Below are positions 21,929-34,450 of a DNA stretch of 64,000 nucleotides, one piece after another. The notes beneath the pieces are model-generated. The model ran no database searches. It saw only the letters and a program-made list of their open reading frames with translations, and had not been told where the DNA came from. Source of the stretch: Thermoflexus sp. GTDB taxonomy: Bacteria > Chloroflexota > Anaerolineae > Aggregatilineales > Aggregatilineaceae. Numbering within the stretch: position 1 is the stretch's first letter; each line of letters starts with the position of its first letter. The stretch covers positions 124,001 to 188,000 of the forward strand of contig DYGX01000004.1 of NCBI GenBank assembly GCA_020724465.1, written 5' to 3'. Position numbers and translations under genes: made by a program.

Positions 21929-23629
21929 GTGATCGTGAGCAGCGATCCCTTGCTGGGGCAGGTCATCGGCAATTACCAGATCGAAGAGCGCCTGGGGCGA
22001 GGCGGGATGGCGACCGTCTACCGCGCGCGCCAGCTTAATATGCAGCGCGATGTCGCCATCAAGATCATGAGCGCCGAGCTGGCCGACGATCCGCAGTTCG
22101 TCGCCCGCTTCGAGCGCGAGGCCCAGGTAATCGCCGGTCTGGAGCATCCGCGCATCCTGCCCGTCCACGACTTCGGACACGAAGGCGATCTGTTCTACCT
22201 CGTCATGCGCCTGGTCGAGGGCGAGACGCTCTACGAGCGGATGCTCAACGGGCCGCTCTCGCCCCAAGCCGCCGCGCGTTTGATCGACCAGATCGCCGAG
22301 GCGCTGGACTATGCCCACGAGCGCGGCGTGATCCACCGCGACCTCAAGCCCAACAACATCCTGCTGGACGAGTACGACAATGTCTACATGATGGACTTCG
22401 GCCTCGCCAAACTGCTGGCCGTCTCGTCGCCGCTGACCGAAACCGGCATGGTGCTCGGCACCCCGGCCTATATGGCGCCCGAACAGTGGCGCGGCGATCC
22501 GGTGGACGCGCGGACCGATGTCTACGCGCTGGGCGTGATCCTCTACGAGATGGTCTGCGGCCAGCCGCCCTTCGAGAGCGCGGACACGCCCTTTACCCTG
22601 ATGTACAAGCATCTCAACGATACGCCCGTGCCGCCGCGCGCCATCCTGCCCAGCCTGCCGGAAGGCGTGGATGCCGTGATCCTGCGCGCGCTCGCCAAAG
22701 ACCCCGCCGGTCGCTACCCCTCGGCCAGCGCCCTGGCCCGCGCCTTCACCGCCGCGCTGGAAGGCGCCGCGCCCGAACCCGCCGCCGGGCCGTCGCTCCC
22801 GCCCGCGGACGAGCCGATCCCGCTCCCGGATAAGATCGCGCCGCCTGTCCCGCCGCTGCCGGTCCCACCCGCCGGGGCGCGCAAAGCCAAGCCTCACGAC
22901 AAGCCCAAGCGCGGCGCGGTCCTGCCCGCCGACGACGCCCCCGAGTCGCTCTCCAGCCTCATCGCCTGGGCCTCGGATCGCCTGGAATCGCTGGTGATCC
23001 CCGGCTTCTTCGCGCCGCCGCCTTCGGCCATGCCCGCGCCCCCGCCGCTGCCGGTCGGCGCGCGGCCCGATTCGGCGGAGCAGCCGCCGCGCCAGGCCAT
23101 CGCCTTCGAGCAGCTCGCCCCGCTGCTCAACTCGGACGAGCCGCTCGTCGGCGCCCTCTACATGCGCGGCACGAGCGACTGGCGCACCTGGCGCCGCCTG
23201 ATTGTGCTCGGCCTGGTGCTGTCGGTCCTGGGCGGCATCTTCGGCAGCCTGTTCAACCTGTGGATCGTCAACGCCGCAGGCAGCGTCTGCTGGCTCTATC
23301 TGATCATTCAGGGTGTGCGCGTCTGGCGCGGCTCCCAGGGCCATTTCTACATTGGCTTCACCCCGCAGCGGATCATCGTCCAGCCGCTCAGCGAGCGCCT
23401 GCGGTCCTACCGCGACGAAGTGCAGTCCGCGCCCTGGTACGCGATCCGCCGTCTGGTGATGACCGACGAGTACTTCTGGCTGGAAGCCGCCGGGATCGAC
23501 GTGGTGCAGGTCCTGTGCTGGATCCCGGCGCAGGGTGCCGGCGGGCTGGGCCGCCAGCGACGCTGGCTGCTCGCCAGCCCAATCGCGCAGCTTCTGCGCG
23601 AAAAAGGCTATCCCATCCGGCGGGACTGA
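21929..23629 (+). CDS. Membrane-bound Ser/Thr protein kinase with C-terminal PH-like domain
   Basis: 566 residues from GTG at 21929, the best placed start after GGGGGAGA; GTG 21935 is an alternative. Kinase domain at about 15-275: glycine loop GRGGMATVYRA, VAIKIM lysine, HRDLKPNNILL catalytic loop, DFGLAK, GTPAYMAPEQ, DVYALGVILYEM: all catalytic residues present. Then about 140 residues of Pro/Ala linker, one or two hydrophobic helices (RRLIVLGLVLSVLGGIFGSL), and a beta-rich end (FYIGFTPQRIIVQPL to FWLEAAGIDVVQVLCW) that resembles bacterial PH domains. Expected at the cytoplasmic membrane, phosphorylating Ser/Thr on unknown targets. murI starts 3 nt after its stop. Confidence 0.92.
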   Translation: MIVSSDPLLGQVIGNYQIEERLGRGGMATVYRARQLNMQRDVAIKIMSAELADDPQFVARFEREAQVIAGLEHPRILPVHDFGHEGDLFYLVMRLVEGETLYERMLNGPLSPQAAARLIDQIAEALDYAHERGVIHRDLKPNNILLDEYDNVYMMDFGLAKLLAVSSPLTETGMVLGTPAYMAPEQWRGDPVDARTDVYALGVILYEMVCGQPPFESADTPFTLMYKHLNDTPVPPRAILPSLPEGVDAVILRALAKDPAGRYPSASALARAFTAALEGAAPEPAAGPSLPPADEPIPLPDKIAPPVPPLPVPPAGARKAKPHDKPKRGAVLPADDAPESLSSLIAWASDRLESLVIPGFFAPPPSAMPAPPPLPVGARPDSAEQPPRQAIAFEQLAPLLNSDEPLVGALYMRGTSDWRTWRRLIVLGLVLSVLGGIFGSLFNLWIVNAAGSVCWLYLIIQGVRVWRGSQGHFYIGFTPQRIIVQPLSERLRSYRDEVQSAPWYAIRRLVMTDEYFWLEAAGIDVVQVLCWIPAQGAGGLGRQRRWLLASPIAQLLREKGYPIRRD

Positions 23630-23632
23630 GCG

Positions 23633-24490
<858 letters not shown>

Positions 24491-24533
24491 GCCGTTCCCC
24501 GCTGCCCCTGGCCGCCTTGCGCGATCTCCGTCC

Positions 24534-24561
24534 TTGACAGCCCTCTCTATTTCGATATACT
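24534..24561 (+). promoter_or_regulatory. Promoter of the ArsR-type regulator
   Basis: TTGACA (24534-24539), 16-bp spacer, TATACT (24556-24561). Start near 24568. Confidence 0.78.
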
Positions 24562-24582
24562 TCTAATTAGATGGTTATCGAA
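24551..24582 (+). promoter_or_regulatory. Autoregulatory dyad operator
   Basis: A 32-bp interrupted palindrome: TTCGATA (24551-24557) with TATCGAA (24576-24582), and CTAATTAG (24563-24570) exactly at the centre; 13 of 16 pairs match. It covers the -10 and the transcription start of the ArsR-type gene. Confidence 0.65.
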
Positions 24583-24597
24583 TCAGGAGCGGCGCCT

Positions 24598-25185
24598 ATG
24601 TCCGAGGAACAACTCCGCCTGCTGGTACAGTTCTTCAAAGTCATGGCCGACGAAAGCCGGCTGAAGATCATCGGTTTGCTCAGCACAGGCGAGCGCAGCG
24701 TCGGAGAACTGGCCGAGCTGCTCGCGCTGCAAGAGCCAACCGTCTCGCATCACCTGGCCCGCCTGCGCGAGCTGGGCTTGGTCGCGGTGCGCGCCGACGC
24801 CAACAGCCGCTTCTACCGGCTGGATCGCCGGCGCCTCGAGGCGCTCAACCGCGAGCTGTTGCGCGTGCACGAAGCCGATTTGTGGCTCAAGGAGCTGAAC
24901 ATGGACGACGCCGAACGCAAGATCGTGTCCGACTACGTCGAGAACGGGCGGCTCAAACAGATCCCGTCCAAGCAGAAGAAGCTGCTGGTCATCTTGCGCT
25001 GGCTGGCCGGCCAGTTCGAGGAAGAACGGCGCTACACCGAGCAAGAGGTCAACGACATCCTGCGGCGCTACCACGACGACTACGCCTCGCTGCGCCGCAA
25101 CCTGATCGAATACCGCCTGCTGGAGCGTGAAAGCGGCGGTGGAGTCTACTGGCGCCCCGCCGCCGCCGGTGACACGCAAGCCTGA
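24598..25185 (+). CDS. ArsR-family regulator with DUF2087 domain
   Basis: 195 residues from ATG at 24598 (AGGAG 8 nt upstream); an ATG at 24571 would be almost leaderless. Residues 1-90 are an ArsR winged helix (LVQFFKVMADESRLKIIGLL, SVGELAELLALQEPTVSHHL, LVAVRADANSRFYRLD). No Cys metal site is present in the recognition helix, so the signal is not an ArsR-type metalloid bound there. Residues 110-190 form a DUF2087-type domain (KQKKLLVILRWLAGQF, YTEQEVNDILRRYHDDYASL, RRNLIEYRLLERESGG). Strong promoter with overlapping dyad implies autorepression. Target genes unknown. Confidence 0.9.
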   Translation: MSEEQLRLLVQFFKVMADESRLKIIGLLSTGERSVGELAELLALQEPTVSHHLARLRELGLVAVRADANSRFYRLDRRRLEALNRELLRVHEADLWLKELNMDDAERKIVSDYVENGRLKQIPSKQKKLLVILRWLAGQFEEERRYTEQEVNDILRRYHDDYASLRRNLIEYRLLERESGGGVYWRPAAAGDTQA

Positions 25186-25248
25186 GTCACGCGCCGCCGG
25201 GTTGCTCCGACGGCGCGTTTGTTTCCCCGCGCCCGCCTCATGCGCCCG

Positions 25249-25752
25249 TCACGGGCGTGCGACGAGATCGTCCAGCACGCCGGGCAGTTCGCGCAGATCG
25301 CGCACGATCGCATCCGTCCCGCCCGCCCCCGCGAGCGCGTCAGCGCCGGGGCAGTACCACACCCCGCGCATCCCGGCTGCTCTGGCTGGCAGCACATCTC
25401 GCGCCAGGCTGTCGCCGACCATCACCGCCTCGCCGGGCGCGCAGTCGCACGCTGCCAGCACCGCCGCGAAGAAGGCCGGATCGGGCTTGCTGGCGCCCAG
25501 CTCTCGCGCGGTGACGATCACCTCGAACGCGCCGTCCAACCCCACCCGCGCCAGCGCCGCGCAGACCAGCTCTGCGCCGGATTCGGCGGCGTTGGTCGCC
25601 AGGGCCAGCCGGTAGCAGCCCCGCAGCGCAGCCAGCATCGCGTCCGCGCCGGGCATGGCTTCGACCTGCGGCCAGGACGCCATCGGGCCGCGGAACTCCG
25701 GCCGGTCCCGCATGATTGTGTCGCCCCAGTCAAAGATCACCCAGCGGATCAC
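25249..25752 (-). CDS. HAD-superfamily hydrolase
   Basis: 167 residues from GTG at 25752. HAD motifs: I VIFDWGDT (nucleophile Asp, acid Asp), II ALATNAAES, III the Lys in LGASKPDPAFF, and IV MVGDSLARDVLPA. The cap region is small, as in phosphoglycolate phosphatase-like or pyrophosphatase-like members. Substrate not predictable. The start is about 10 nt from the stop of the aldo/keto reductase upstream, so they form an operon. Confidence 0.9.
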   Translation of the reverse strand: MIRWVIFDWGDTIMRDRPEFRGPMASWPQVEAMPGADAMLAALRGCYRLALATNAAESGAELVCAALARVGLDGAFEVIVTARELGASKPDPAFFAAVLAACDCAPGEAVMVGDSLARDVLPARAAGMRGVWYCPGADALAGAGGTDAIVRDLRELPGVLDDLVARP

Positions 25753-25762
25753 GCCCCGGCCC

Positions 25763-26641
25763 CTATTTCGAGCGCGGCCACGGCCCGTCGAAGATGAGCG
25801 CGCGCCCGGCCCGCTCCGCGATCAGCGCGTCCTGCGCCGCCGCGTCCATTGGCGCGAAGCGGTCCGCCGCGTCGTAGATCAGCGGTAGCAGGCGGACATC
25901 CGCCGCGCTGACGATCGCCGTCACGCCCGGCTGCGACAGCGCAAACTGCACCCCTTTGGCGATCTCGTCCGGCGAGGCGTCCGGCTCGTACCAGGAATTG
26001 TAGGTCTTGTCCCGCTCGTTCCACGGCTCCCGCGCGATCGACTTGATGATCTGCACCCCCACCGCCCGCTCGCGGCAGACCGCCAGCAGCGTCTCGGCGG
26101 CTTGCCGGTAGCCCGCGTCGGCGTACAGGCGCGGGTTGAGCGGGAACATCACCGTGTCGAAGTCGTACCGCTCCAGCGCCGCCAGTTGGACGCGCGGCGC
26201 GTCCATGCCGTGGCTGGTGATGCCCAGGTAGCGCGTCAGACCTTCGTCGCGTGCCCGCTGGAACGCCTCGAAAGCGCCCCCCGGCGCGAAGACCTGATCG
26301 AGCTGCTCCAGCGTGCAGATGGCGTGAAACTGGTAGAGATCGACATACCCGGTTTGCAGCACGCGCAGCGAGTTTTGCAGGTCGGCCCAGGCTGCCTCGC
26401 GCTCGCGCTCCAGCGTCTTGCAGCCCAGGAAGAAGCGATCCCGGCGCGGCGCCAGCCACGGCCCCAACACGTCCTGCGCCTTGCCGTACTGCGGTGCCAC
26501 GTCGATATGGTTGACGCCGCGCGCCGCCGCCAGATCGAGCGCCGCGTGCGCCGCCGCCGGCTCGATATCCCAGAACGCCGCCGTCCCGAAGATGACGACC
26601 GAGCTGTCGTGCCCGGTCCGGCCCAACTGCCTGCGATCCAT
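25763..26641 (-). CDS. Aldo/keto reductase
   Basis: 292 residues. NAD(P)H-dependent carbonyl reductase of TIM-barrel fold. The tetrad is visible: Asp in NHIDVAPQYGKAQ, Tyr in the same motif, Lys in LGCKTLERE and His in YQFHAICTL. LGITSHGMDAPR and VTAIVSAADVRLL match the usual C-terminal half. Substrate not predictable. First gene of a two-gene leftward operon with the HAD hydrolase. Confidence 0.92.
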   Translation of the reverse strand: MDRRQLGRTGHDSSVVIFGTAAFWDIEPAAAHAALDLAAARGVNHIDVAPQYGKAQDVLGPWLAPRRDRFFLGCKTLEREREAAWADLQNSLRVLQTGYVDLYQFHAICTLEQLDQVFAPGGAFEAFQRARDEGLTRYLGITSHGMDAPRVQLAALERYDFDTVMFPLNPRLYADAGYRQAAETLLAVCRERAVGVQIIKSIAREPWNERDKTYNSWYEPDASPDEIAKGVQFALSQPGVTAIVSAADVRLLPLIYDAADRFAPMDAAAQDALIAERAGRALIFDGPWPRSK

Positions 26642-26680
26642 GCCCGCCTCCTCTCATTCGTCCCGCGATCTGCGATCTAC

Positions 26681-29047
26681 TCAGCGCCCGGCGCGGGCCG
26701 CCGCATCCGGCAATTCCGGCATGCGCACCGCGTCCGAGGTGCGCGTGCGCCGCCGCTGCTCGATCGCCTGCCGCTCCCGCCCGATCGCCACCACCCGCCT
26801 GGCCCCTGCCGGTGGGCTGAGCGGCAACGCGATCCAGAACGTGCTGCCCGGCAGCGCCTCGCGGTCTTCGCGCTCGCTCTCCACCCAGATCCGCCCGCCG
26901 TGCCCCTCGATCACCCCGCGCGCGATGGTCAGCCCCAGCCCCGGACCCGCCCCCAGGAACTTGGTCGTGCCGGTGGAGTGCAGGCCGGGGTCGTGTGTGC
27001 GGAAGAATTTCTCGAAGATCAGCTCGTGATTCTTCGGGTCGATGCCGATCCCGCTGTCCCGGACCGCGATCACGATCTCGTCGTCTTGCAGCCGCCCGGT
27101 GATATCGATCCGCCCGCCGTCCGGCGTGTACTTGATCGCGTTCAGCACGACGTTGCGAAACGCCTGCGCCAGCCGCTGCATATCGCCCTGGATCGGCGGC
27201 AGGGCGCGCAGCCCCCGCGCCGATACCATCAGCTTCCGGCTTTTGATGCTCTCCATCAGCGGCTCGATCGCCCCGCGCATCACGCTGTCGACGCTCAGCG
27301 TCGCAAAGTGCAGGTCCATCGCGTCTACATCAAGCTGGCTGACGTCCAGCATTGCCTCGATCAGGCTTTCCAGGCGGTCGGCGGCCTTGCGCAGGTTGCC
27401 GGTCATGCTGGCGATCTGATCGTGGTCGAGCAGCCCTTCCTCGTTCATGGCTTCCATGATGTCGCTGTAGCCGCGGATCTGCGTGAGGGGAGTGCGCAGC
27501 TCGTGGCTGGCGATCGTCACGAAATCGGTCTTGACGCTGTCCAGGCGCTCAAGCTGCTCTTTGGTGGCCGAAAGCTGCCGGTTGAGCTCGGCCTGCTCCG
27601 CTTCGCGGCGGCGCAGATCCGCCACCAGCCGTGCGTTGCGCAGCGCCACGCCCACCTGGTTGGCGAGCGCCATCAGCAGCTCCAGATCGCGCGCGGTAAA
27701 GGGGTCATCCGAGAGCTTCGCCCCCGCACACAGCACGCCGATCAGCCGCCCCTGCACGCTCACCGGCGCGTAGGCGCTCATGCGCATCTGCTGGAAGAAG
27801 GCGCGCTCGTCGCCGCCCACCAGGCGATAGTCGCGCCCGAAATCGAGGTCGTACTGCAGCAGCGGCGCGTGCTGCCGCGCCAGCCGGTCGAGCACCGGGC
27901 TGTCGCTCGCCAGACGCCCGCGCAGGCCGGCGAGACGCTCTACCTGGCCCGGCGCCGGCTCCAGATGCAGCGCGCCGTCCGGGTCATAACTCGCCAGCAG
28001 CAGGCCGCCCCGCCGCACGCCCAGCACCCGGCTGAGGGTGCGCTGCGTGATCTCGACCAGCGTCTCCAGTTCCACCGCCGCGGTGATCCGCTCGCTGAAC
28101 CGGCGCAGCACCTGCGCGGTCTCCGGTTCGACGCGCCCGCCCAGCCGCCGCGCCAGACGCCGCGCCAGCGCGTAGAGCGGCACGTGAATCAGAGCCGCGC
28201 CCAGCGCCACGCCGCCCAGCGCCAGTTGCCGCCGGGCGCCGCCCGCCGTCACCAGCCCGTCCGTCACCAGCAGCGCGCCCAGCACCACCCCCGCGCTGAT
28301 CGCGACCAGCCAGCCCACTGCCAGCGCATCACGCAGCAGCCGGCGTAGATCAACGACGCGATAGGCCCACACGCTGTACGTCGCGCCCATCAACCCGCCG
28401 AACTGCATCACCAGCCCCGCCAGCGCCATCTCCACCGCATCCCCCGCGCTGAAAATAGCGCTCACCACCGCGCCGAGCAGTACCACCGGGATCAGGAATG
28501 CCCAGAACAACGCCCGGTTGGCGACTTCCGGCAGATCAGCGCGGTAGAACACCGCGAACGCGACCAGCGGCAGCATGGCGCCGAGCACCATCCAGCCCGC
28601 GGCCACCCACAGACCCGGCCACTCTCCCGGCTCGCCGATGGTCCCCAGCCAGCCCGCCTCGCCCAGCCGGAATCCCGGTTGGGTCGCTGCCACGGCAGGC
28701 ACCAGCCACCAGACCAGGACCGCCACCGGCCACAGCCGCGTGAACCGCACGCGCAGATAGCGCAGCGTCTGCACGCTGAAGAAGACAAGCACCAGGTTCG
28801 CCAGCAGCACGCCCAGCGCCGGGCGGGTCAGCTCGCCGACGAACAACGCCGCGGGCGGCCCGGCGGCGTGCGCGTCGGCGGGCAGAAGCCACACCAGTGT
28901 TTGCAGCAGCGCCGCGCCCAGCGTCAGCCCGATCCAGCGCCGCGAGCCAATGGTAAACCGCCGGGTGTTGCGCCCCAGCAGAATCGCCACCAGCGCCACA
29001 TAGCCGCTCGCCAGCCCTGCCAGCACGAAGATTGTTGCTTGATCCAC
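26681..29047 (-). CDS. Membrane sensor histidine kinase with GAF domain
   Basis: 788 residues. Nine hydrophobic helices cover about residues 1-310, a putative GAF domain about 320-490 (LETLVEITQRTLSRVLGVRR, MSAYAPVSVQGRLIGVLCAG), a short coiled coil (RRREAEQAELNRQLSATKEQ), HisKA with the phospho-accepting His in FVTIASHELRTPLTQIRGYS, and HATPase: N box NVVLNAIKYTPDGG, G1 RDSGIGID, F EKFFR, G2 GAGPGLGLTIARG. No response regulator is adjacent, so it is an orphan kinase. The signal is unknown; the multi-helix N-terminus suggests a membrane or small-molecule stimulus. Confidence 0.94.
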   Translation of the reverse strand: MDQATIFVLAGLASGYVALVAILLGRNTRRFTIGSRRWIGLTLGAALLQTLVWLLPADAHAAGPPAALFVGELTRPALGVLLANLVLVFFSVQTLRYLRVRFTRLWPVAVLVWWLVPAVAATQPGFRLGEAGWLGTIGEPGEWPGLWVAAGWMVLGAMLPLVAFAVFYRADLPEVANRALFWAFLIPVVLLGAVVSAIFSAGDAVEMALAGLVMQFGGLMGATYSVWAYRVVDLRRLLRDALAVGWLVAISAGVVLGALLVTDGLVTAGGARRQLALGGVALGAALIHVPLYALARRLARRLGGRVEPETAQVLRRFSERITAAVELETLVEITQRTLSRVLGVRRGGLLLASYDPDGALHLEPAPGQVERLAGLRGRLASDSPVLDRLARQHAPLLQYDLDFGRDYRLVGGDERAFFQQMRMSAYAPVSVQGRLIGVLCAGAKLSDDPFTARDLELLMALANQVGVALRNARLVADLRRREAEQAELNRQLSATKEQLERLDSVKTDFVTIASHELRTPLTQIRGYSDIMEAMNEEGLLDHDQIASMTGNLRKAADRLESLIEAMLDVSQLDVDAMDLHFATLSVDSVMRGAIEPLMESIKSRKLMVSARGLRALPPIQGDMQRLAQAFRNVVLNAIKYTPDGGRIDITGRLQDDEIVIAVRDSGIGIDPKNHELIFEKFFRTHDPGLHSTGTTKFLGAGPGLGLTIARGVIEGHGGRIWVESEREDREALPGSTFWIALPLSPPAGARRVVAIGRERQAIEQRRRTRTSDAVRMPELPDAAARAGR

Positions 29048-29242
29048 AGGCGGCCCCTCGCTGCCTCGCCTGCCCCATCGGGGCGTTGTTCGATCATAGC
29101 GTACCGCCGCGCCCGCGGCTATAGCCCGTCCCGCCTATCCGCCCAAAGAGGCAGTTGACAGCCCCCGCCCGCGCGCGGACAATTGCCGGATCATCACGCT
29201 TCGCCCGTGATAGCGCGCTCAGCTACCGGATGGGATGCCCAC

Positions 29243-29887
29243 ATGCCACGCCTGCTCTACGCCACCACCAACCCCGGCAAGGTCTTCGAGGTGCGCAAGG
29301 TCCTGGCCGCGCACGGAATCGACCTCGTCGCGCCGGACGAGATCGGCCTGGCGCTCGACGTGCCCGAGACCGGCGCCACGCTTGAAGAGAACGCGGCGCT
29401 CAAAGCCCGCGCCTACCTCGACCGCCTGCGCGCGCATCCGGACGGCGCCGCGATCGTCATGGCCGACGACACCGGGATTGAGATCGACGCGCTCGGCGGC
29501 GAGCCGGGGATCCACGTCCGCCGCTGGATCGGGCGCCGCATGACCGACCAGGAGATCATCGACTACACGCTCAAGCGGCTGGCGTCCGTCCCGCTGGAGC
29601 AGCGCGGGGCGCAGTTCCGCACGGTGATCGCCCTCGCCACGCCGGCGGGCGGCGTGGAGCTGTTCGAGGGCACGCTGCGCGGCGTGATCCTGCCCCAAGC
29701 CGCGCCGCTGCGCATCCCTGGCTTCCCGTTCGAATCGCTCTTCTACGTCCCGGAGTGGTCGCGGCTGCTGGGCGAGGTACATAGGCTGCCCGCCGCGCAG
29801 AAAGCCGCCTACGTCACCCACCGCGAGCGCGCCGTCCTGGCCGCGCTGCCGCGCCTGCGTGCTCTGCTGGATGGATCGTCGCGGTGA
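29243..29887 (+). CDS. Non-canonical purine NTP pyrophosphatase (RdgB/HAM1 family)
   Basis: 214 residues from ATG at 29243 (PRLLYATTNPGKVFEV). Removes ITP, dITP and XTP by hydrolysis to the monophosphate. Family motifs: TTNPGK at the N-terminus, LEENAALKARAYLDRLR, MADDTGIEIDALGGEPGIHV and the terminal VTHRERAVLAAL, where canonical RdgB has SHRGRA. The usual ADDSGLEVDAL is slightly altered, which lowers certainty about substrate range. Ribosome site is weak. Convergent with the AlbA-type gene, with only 41 bp between. Confidence 0.88.
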   Translation: MPRLLYATTNPGKVFEVRKVLAAHGIDLVAPDEIGLALDVPETGATLEENAALKARAYLDRLRAHPDGAAIVMADDTGIEIDALGGEPGIHVRRWIGRRMTDQEIIDYTLKRLASVPLEQRGAQFRTVIALATPAGGVELFEGTLRGVILPQAAPLRIPGFPFESLFYVPEWSRLLGEVHRLPAAQKAAYVTHRERAVLAALPRLRALLDGSSR

Positions 29888-29928
29888 AATCGGGCGGGGG
29901 TGGCGAGCCGCCGCGCATCGCCCCGTCC

Positions 29929-31260
29929 CTACGGCAAAATGTAATATGCCCCGACGCGCTGCCCGATGCGCCGCAGCAACCCCGCCGCCACCAGCGCGTC
30001 GAGGTCCCGCTGGAGCAGCTCCGGCTGGACGCCCTGCGCCAGCATGCGGAATTCGCGGAAGGTGATGCTTCCCTGCGCCTGCACATAGGCCAGGGCCTGG
30101 CGCTGCCGCTGGCTGAGCGCGTCCCCGTTCGCGCACTGGGCCGTCGCCGCTGGCGAGCGGTGCAGCCGCACCGTCAGCCGGTATGGAGCCGCCTCGAACT
30201 CCGGCGGGCGCCGCCCCTGACCGGCCATTTCCTCGCACATGCGCCGGATGCCCCGCCCAGGGTCCGGCACGTAGCCCCACTGGTGCAGCGCCCAGGCCAG
30301 TCGCGGGTTGCGGCTGTAGCGCGCGCTCAGCAGGTCCTCGACCACCAGAAAGCCCGGCAGGCCGCTTGGGCTGTGAACTTCCAGCCGGTCCGCAAACAGC
30401 CGCACCTCGACCGGTGTCCCTCGCAGCCGGTAGTCACGGTGGATCAGCGCATTGATCAGCGCCTCGCGCACGGCGCGCGCCGGGTAGGCGTCGGCCCCGG
30501 CGCCAAGCTGCTCGCGCACTACCGCCGCCAGCCGGTCGATGACCTGCACCAGCGGTCCCCCGATGCGTTCCTCGGCGCTGCGCTGCGCCGCGTCCTCGCC
30601 CGCCCCAACATAGCGCACAAAACGCGCCCCGCTCCAGGGCAGCCAGCGCAGCGGATCACGCCCGAACAGCAGAATTCCGGCCACCGTCGGACGGCGGTCC
30701 GGCGTCAGCGCGCCCAGCTCGATCAGCAGATCCGCGTAGCTGCCTTCCCAGGGGTCCCCCTCAGCCGCGCTCCACGCCGCGACAAACGCCTCGACCATCC
30801 CCGGATCGAGCGCATCCGGCCCGGCGCCGGGCACCGGCTCCGCTTCAAAATCGCCCTGCGCGCGCGCCGCGATCAGCCGCCGGATCGCGTCGCCGTTCAG
30901 GGTGCGGTTGCTGTCCCCTGCCCGCGCGATGACGCGGCCATCGAGCAGCGCGTGAACCCGCGTCCCGCGCGGCACCCGCAGCACGGGCAACGTCCCCAGC
31001 GACCGGTCCGCCCAGGTGCGGCGCTCCGGAGCCAGCGCCGGACGGCAGCGCGCGCACGCCGCCGCGACGGTCGCGTCCAGGTCCGCCCGGTCGAACGCGC
31101 CGGTCGGCTCGCCGTCGCCGGTGAGCCCCAGCACGATCGATCCGCCGTCCGCGTTCGCCAGCGCGACCATCGTCTCGGCCAGCGCGTCGGGGTCCGGCTC
31201 CGGCACAAACGCCAGCAGCGGCCCCGGCCCTTCGTGCAGCGCAATAGGATAGGTCAGCAT
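29929..31260 (-). CDS. AlbA/Schlafen-like putative DNA-binding protein with RecG-type C-terminal domain
   Basis: 443 residues. N-terminal AlbA_2 (Schlafen-type) domain about 1-125 (ETMVALANADGGSIVLGLTG and RVHALLDGRVIARAG). In the middle, AVREALINALIHRDYRLRG then VRLFADRLEVHSPSGLPG is the signature of the ATPase-like C-terminal domain of RecG-related transcriptional regulators (PF13749). A winged helix closes the protein (LSQRQRQALAYVQAQGSITF to LLRRIGQRVGAYYI). Such proteins are often annotated as putative transcriptional regulators; the role is not established. Confidence 0.9.
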   Translation of the reverse strand: MLTYPIALHEGPGPLLAFVPEPDPDALAETMVALANADGGSIVLGLTGDGEPTGAFDRADLDATVAAACARCRPALAPERRTWADRSLGTLPVLRVPRGTRVHALLDGRVIARAGDSNRTLNGDAIRRLIAARAQGDFEAEPVPGAGPDALDPGMVEAFVAAWSAAEGDPWEGSYADLLIELGALTPDRRPTVAGILLFGRDPLRWLPWSGARFVRYVGAGEDAAQRSAEERIGGPLVQVIDRLAAVVREQLGAGADAYPARAVREALINALIHRDYRLRGTPVEVRLFADRLEVHSPSGLPGFLVVEDLLSARYSRNPRLAWALHQWGYVPDPGRGIRRMCEEMAGQGRRPPEFEAAPYRLTVRLHRSPAATAQCANGDALSQRQRQALAYVQAQGSITFREFRMLAQGVQPELLQRDLDALVAAGLLRRIGQRVGAYYILP

Positions 31261-31313
31261 GGCTCAAGTGTATGCCACCCGCCGCCCTCGATCCAGGGTA
31301 TGATCGGGCTGGT

Positions 31314-31352
31314 TTGAAAAGACAAACGGGCGGCCCCTGGCTACCGCCCGTT
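31314..31352 (-). terminator. Terminator of gyrA
   Basis: 9-bp stem AACGGGCGG (31325-31333) / CCGCCCGTT (31344-31352), loop of 10. Read leftward it is followed by TGTCTTTTC. Confidence 0.75.
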
Positions 31353-31378
31353 CCAGTCACGCTCCGACGCGCGCGGCG

Positions 31379-34051
<2,673 letters not shown>

Positions 34052-34450
34052 CGTTTTGTACCGCCACCGGCTCTTGAATCATGCGGGCGACCGTCAACAA
34101 AGCGCGGGTCGCCCGGTTGTTGTCTTCGTCGGCGCCAAAGGCCGCCACCAGCCCGGTGCTGCCGCTATGCGGGCAGGCTGCTTGCCTCGCCATTGTTAGC
34201 CGCTTATTGTACCTCGCCAGGCCGTTTTGGGCGAATTTTCGACCGTTTGCGCGGCTGCATGCCGGTCCGTTTTTTCGCGAAAAATTCACGCCCGCAGCCG
34301 CACATTCGATTGTGCCAGACCATTTTATTACCTATACTGAGCCTATCTCTGCGCCTTCGCAGCCCGTTGCAGCCCCCGCCTTCCTCACCCCGCGCCCGCA
34401 CACCAAGTCGCAGAAACTCGTATCCCTTCTTTCAAACTGGAGCAAACCGC
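34052..34450. other. Divergent regulatory region between gyrA and a secreted-protein gene
   Basis: 399 bp without a gene. It contains a 9-bp hairpin CGGGCGACC/GGTCGCCCG (34084-34115) in the gyrA leader, a minus-strand TACAAT near 34208 (possible gyrA -10, -35 poor), an AT-rich patch around 34265-34290, and the plus-strand promoter at 34310-34338. Confidence 0.55.
34310..34338 (+). promoter_or_regulatory. Promoter of the 34451 secreted-protein gene
   Basis: TTGTGC (34310-34315), 17-bp spacer, TATACT (34333-34338). Confidence 0.6.

Noticed and set aside
26102-28348. A 748-codon open frame on the plus strand
   Set aside because: Antisense to the aldo/keto reductase and histidine kinase genes, both with full motif sets on the other strand.
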